This document shows positions 62,215 to 64,000 of a stretch of DNA of 64,000 bases, piece by piece (positions within the stretch are counted from its first letter, which is position 1; each line of letters begins with the position of its first letter). Source of the DNA: Dongia_B sp964406155 (GTDB lineage: Bacteria > Pseudomonadota > Alphaproteobacteria > Dongiales > Dongiaceae); NCBI GenBank assembly GCA_964406155.1, contig CAYOQR010000011.1, forward strand, positions 34,685 to 98,684. The letters are read 5' to 3'. The position numbers and the translations under genes are program-made. The notes beneath the pieces were generated by a model. That model was not told the DNA's origin. It did no database searches and saw only the letters and a list, made by a program, of their open reading frames with translations.

Positions 62215-63690
62215 TCAGTGACCGTTCGCCGCTCGTTTCGGCGTATCGGTCGTCCCCCCTTGTTCACTCATCTGCGCACCCAGGGCACGGATGGCGGCCA
62301 CGATCGGCGCCATGCGCGTGCCCAATGAGCCCTTCACCAGCACCGTGTCGCCGGCACCGAGTTCGCCGCCGATAAGGGCGGCCATGGCATCGGAATCGGC
62401 GCAATGCCGGCCGCGCATCTCCGCCGGCAGCAGATCGTGCAGGCCCTGCATCAGCGGGCCCACGGTGAAGGCGCGGTCGATCCCGGCGGCAACCACATCG
62501 GCCGCCAGGTTGCGATGCAGAACGGCGCCTTGGCTGCCCAGTTCCCGCATGTCGCCGAGAATGGCGATGCGCTTGCCCTGATTTTTCCCCTGGCCCTTCG
62601 GCAGGGTGCCCAGCAGATGCAGGGCGGCGCGGACCGAAACCGGGCTGGCATTGTAGGATTCGTCGATCAGCACGATCTCGCCGCCGGCGACCGCGAGGCG
62701 CTCGCGCTTGCCGCGTCCCTTGACGGCCTCGACCCCGGCAAAGGCGGCGAGGGCGGTATCGAGATCCGCACCGAGCACGCTGACGGCACCCAGCACGGCC
62801 AGGCTGTTGACGGCGAGATGGGTACCCGGCGCCGCCGTGCGATAGGTGACGCGGCGGCCCATGAGATCGGCTTCGATCAGGTTGCCGTCAGCCAGCACCT
62901 GACAGGAGATCAGGCGGATATCGGCATCGGCGGATTTGCCGAAACCGAGAATGGTGGCGATACCGCGCTCCCGGGCCTGCATCACCAGGCGCTCGAAATG
63001 CGGATTGTCGCTCGGCAGCAGGACCGTGCCGTCGGTATCCAGCCCGTCGAAGATCTCCGCCTTGGCATCGGCGATCTCAGCGGTGGATTTGAAGAATTCC
63101 AGATGCACCGCCTCGATGGTGGTGATGATGGCGAGCTCCGGGCGCACCAGCTTGGATAAGGGCGAGATCTCGCCGGCATGGTTCATGCCGAGCTCGAAGA
63201 TGCCGTAGGTCGCATCCCGCGTCATGCGGGCGAGGCTGAGCGGCGTGCCCCAATGATTGTTGAGATTGCCGGAACTGGCATAGGTCGGCGCGTCGGCGGC
63301 AAGCACGGTGCGCAGGGCTTCCTTGGTGCTGGTCTTGCCGACGCTGCCGGTAACGGCAGCGATACGGGCGACGCTGCGCGCCCGTGCCGCGCGGCCGAGA
63401 TCCCAGAGTGCAGTCATGGTATCTTCGACCAGCAGCAGCGGCGCACCTTCCGGCACATCGGCCGGGCGCGTCGCCACCACGGCGGCGGCGGCACCCGCCG
63501 CCAGTGCCTTGGCGGTGAAATCATGGCCGTCGAAGCTCGGGCCCTTGAGGGCGATGAAGAGATCGCCGGGCGCGACGGTACGGCTGTCGATCGAAACGCC
63601 GGTCGCGTTGAAGGTGGTGGTCGCGCGGCCGCGCGTGGCGATGGTCGCTTCGGCTTCGGACCACAGGACCTGCTGGAGCGCGGCGGTCAT
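62215..63690 (-). CDS. murF: UDP-MurNAc-tripeptide-D-alanyl-D-alanine ligase
   Basis: A 491-residue ATP-dependent ligase adding D-Ala-D-Ala. VSIDSRTVAPGDLFIALKG at the N-terminus, P-loop GSVGKTS at about 115-121, ELGMNHAGEI and the DESYNASPVSVRAAL motif typical of MurF. Its ATG overlaps the murE stop by 4 nt. The C-terminal 25 residues are a polar tail. Confidence 0.97.
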   Translation of the reverse strand: MTAALQQVLWSEAEATIATRGRATTTFNATGVSIDSRTVAPGDLFIALKGPSFDGHDFTAKALAAGAAAAVVATRPADVPEGAPLLLVEDTMTALWDLGRAARARSVARIAAVTGSVGKTSTKEALRTVLAADAPTYASSGNLNNHWGTPLSLARMTRDATYGIFELGMNHAGEISPLSKLVRPELAIITTIEAVHLEFFKSTAEIADAKAEIFDGLDTDGTVLLPSDNPHFERLVMQARERGIATILGFGKSADADIRLISCQVLADGNLIEADLMGRRVTYRTAAPGTHLAVNSLAVLGAVSVLGADLDTALAAFAGVEAVKGRGKRERLAVAGGEIVLIDESYNASPVSVRAALHLLGTLPKGQGKNQGKRIAILGDMRELGSQGAVLHRNLAADVVAAGIDRAFTVGPLMQGLHDLLPAEMRGRHCADSDAMAALIGGELGAGDTVLVKGSLGTRMAPIVAAIRALGAQMSEQGGTTDTPKRAANGH

Positions 63691-64000
63691 GAGGCCTCGC
63701 TTTCCAGCTTGGCGGCGACGTCGCGCGCCACCTGGCTGTCGTCGAAATCATGCTTCACGCCGCCGACGATCTGATAGGTCTCGTGACCCTTGCCGGCGAT
63801 CACCAGCACATCGCCCGCGCCGAGGTCGCGCATGGCATGGCGGATCGCCGCCGCGCGGTCGCCGATCTCCAGGGCGCCGGGGGCGGCGGCCATGATCTCG
63901 GCACGGATCGCCGCCGGATTCTCGGAGCGCGGATTGTCGTCGGTGATGACGACGCGGTCGGCGAGCCTGGTCGCGATCTCGCCCATGATCGGCCGCTTGC
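63687..64000 (-). CDS. murE: UDP-MurNAc-L-Ala-D-Glu-2,6-diaminopimelate ligase, 3' part
   Basis: The frame is open to the window edge, so only the C-terminal 103 residues are seen. They begin with KRPIMGEIA (the mur ligase C-terminal domain) and contain TDDNPRSENPAAI, whose DNPR motif recognises meso-diaminopimelate, and IAGKGHETYQIV. So the wall is of the usual DAP type. The stop overlaps the murF start. Confidence 0.96.
   Translation of the reverse strand, partial: KRPIMGEIATRLADRVVITDDNPRSENPAAIRAEIMAAAPGALEIGDRAAAIRHAMRDLGAGDVLVIAGKGHETYQIVGGVKHDFDDSQVARDVAAKLESEAS

Overview
The window is high-GC DNA (low 60s per cent by eye) from an alphaproteobacterium, most likely in or near the Rhodospirillales. 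The evidence is a typical alphaproteobacterial dcw cell-wall/division cluster followed by bamD-recN-ligA, a trxB-lysR-lrp block, DUF1127 and MlaA/MlaC proteins, and GANTC (CcrM) sites grouped in some spacers. It looks like ordinary chromosome. I saw no transposase, integrase, phage gene, CRISPR array, rRNA or tRNA.

Left third (1-17.1 kb): a cut-off GMC oxidoreductase, a NodB-type deacetylase and a ureohydrolase form a probable catabolic operon. Next come a tetR-SMR efflux pair whose start lies inside a perfect inverted repeat, then lysR-trxB diverging from an Lrp regulator, and a PNPOx-like protein diverging from a three-gene ABC importer (SBP, permease, ATPase). glpR-glpD follow with a clear operator, then an SDR, oxyR on the other strand, and gabT.

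Middle (17-45 kb): mlaA-mlaC; a full dppABCDF dipeptide importer; a hotdog thioesterase; a deacylase of the AstE/AspA family diverging from a DMSP-lyase-family cupin; uvrD/pcrA-prmA; a three-repeat DUF1127 protein diverging from aminopeptidase P, which carries an unusual N-terminal extension; choline-sulfatase; a fatty-acid desaturase; MFS/LysR; an S1C protease without a signal peptide; an SDR; an NAD-dependent epimerase; and a three-gene ABC-2 exporter.

Right third (45-64 kb, all minus strand): murE(partial)-murF-mraY-murD-ftsW-murG-murC-murB-ddlB-ftsQ-ftsA-ftsZ, tightly packed with 1-13 nt overlaps at most junctions, ending in a hairpin/T-run terminator. It is followed by bamD, recN and ligA. 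The lpxC gene usually found between ftsZ and bamD in this class is not there. Together these genes make the UDP-MurNAc-pentapeptide and lipid-linked precursors, place the Z ring, insert outer-membrane proteins and seal DNA nicks.

I did not find a clear new multi-gene system. The most unusual items are (1) the in-frame N-terminal domain on PepP that resembles sigma-70 region 1.1, (2) the DUF1127 protein with three tandem copies, (3) the 25-bp-arm perfect inverted repeat covering the tetR ribosome-binding site and start, (4) the DMSP-lyase-like cupin, and (5) a nest of inverted repeats and GANTC sites between recN and ligA.
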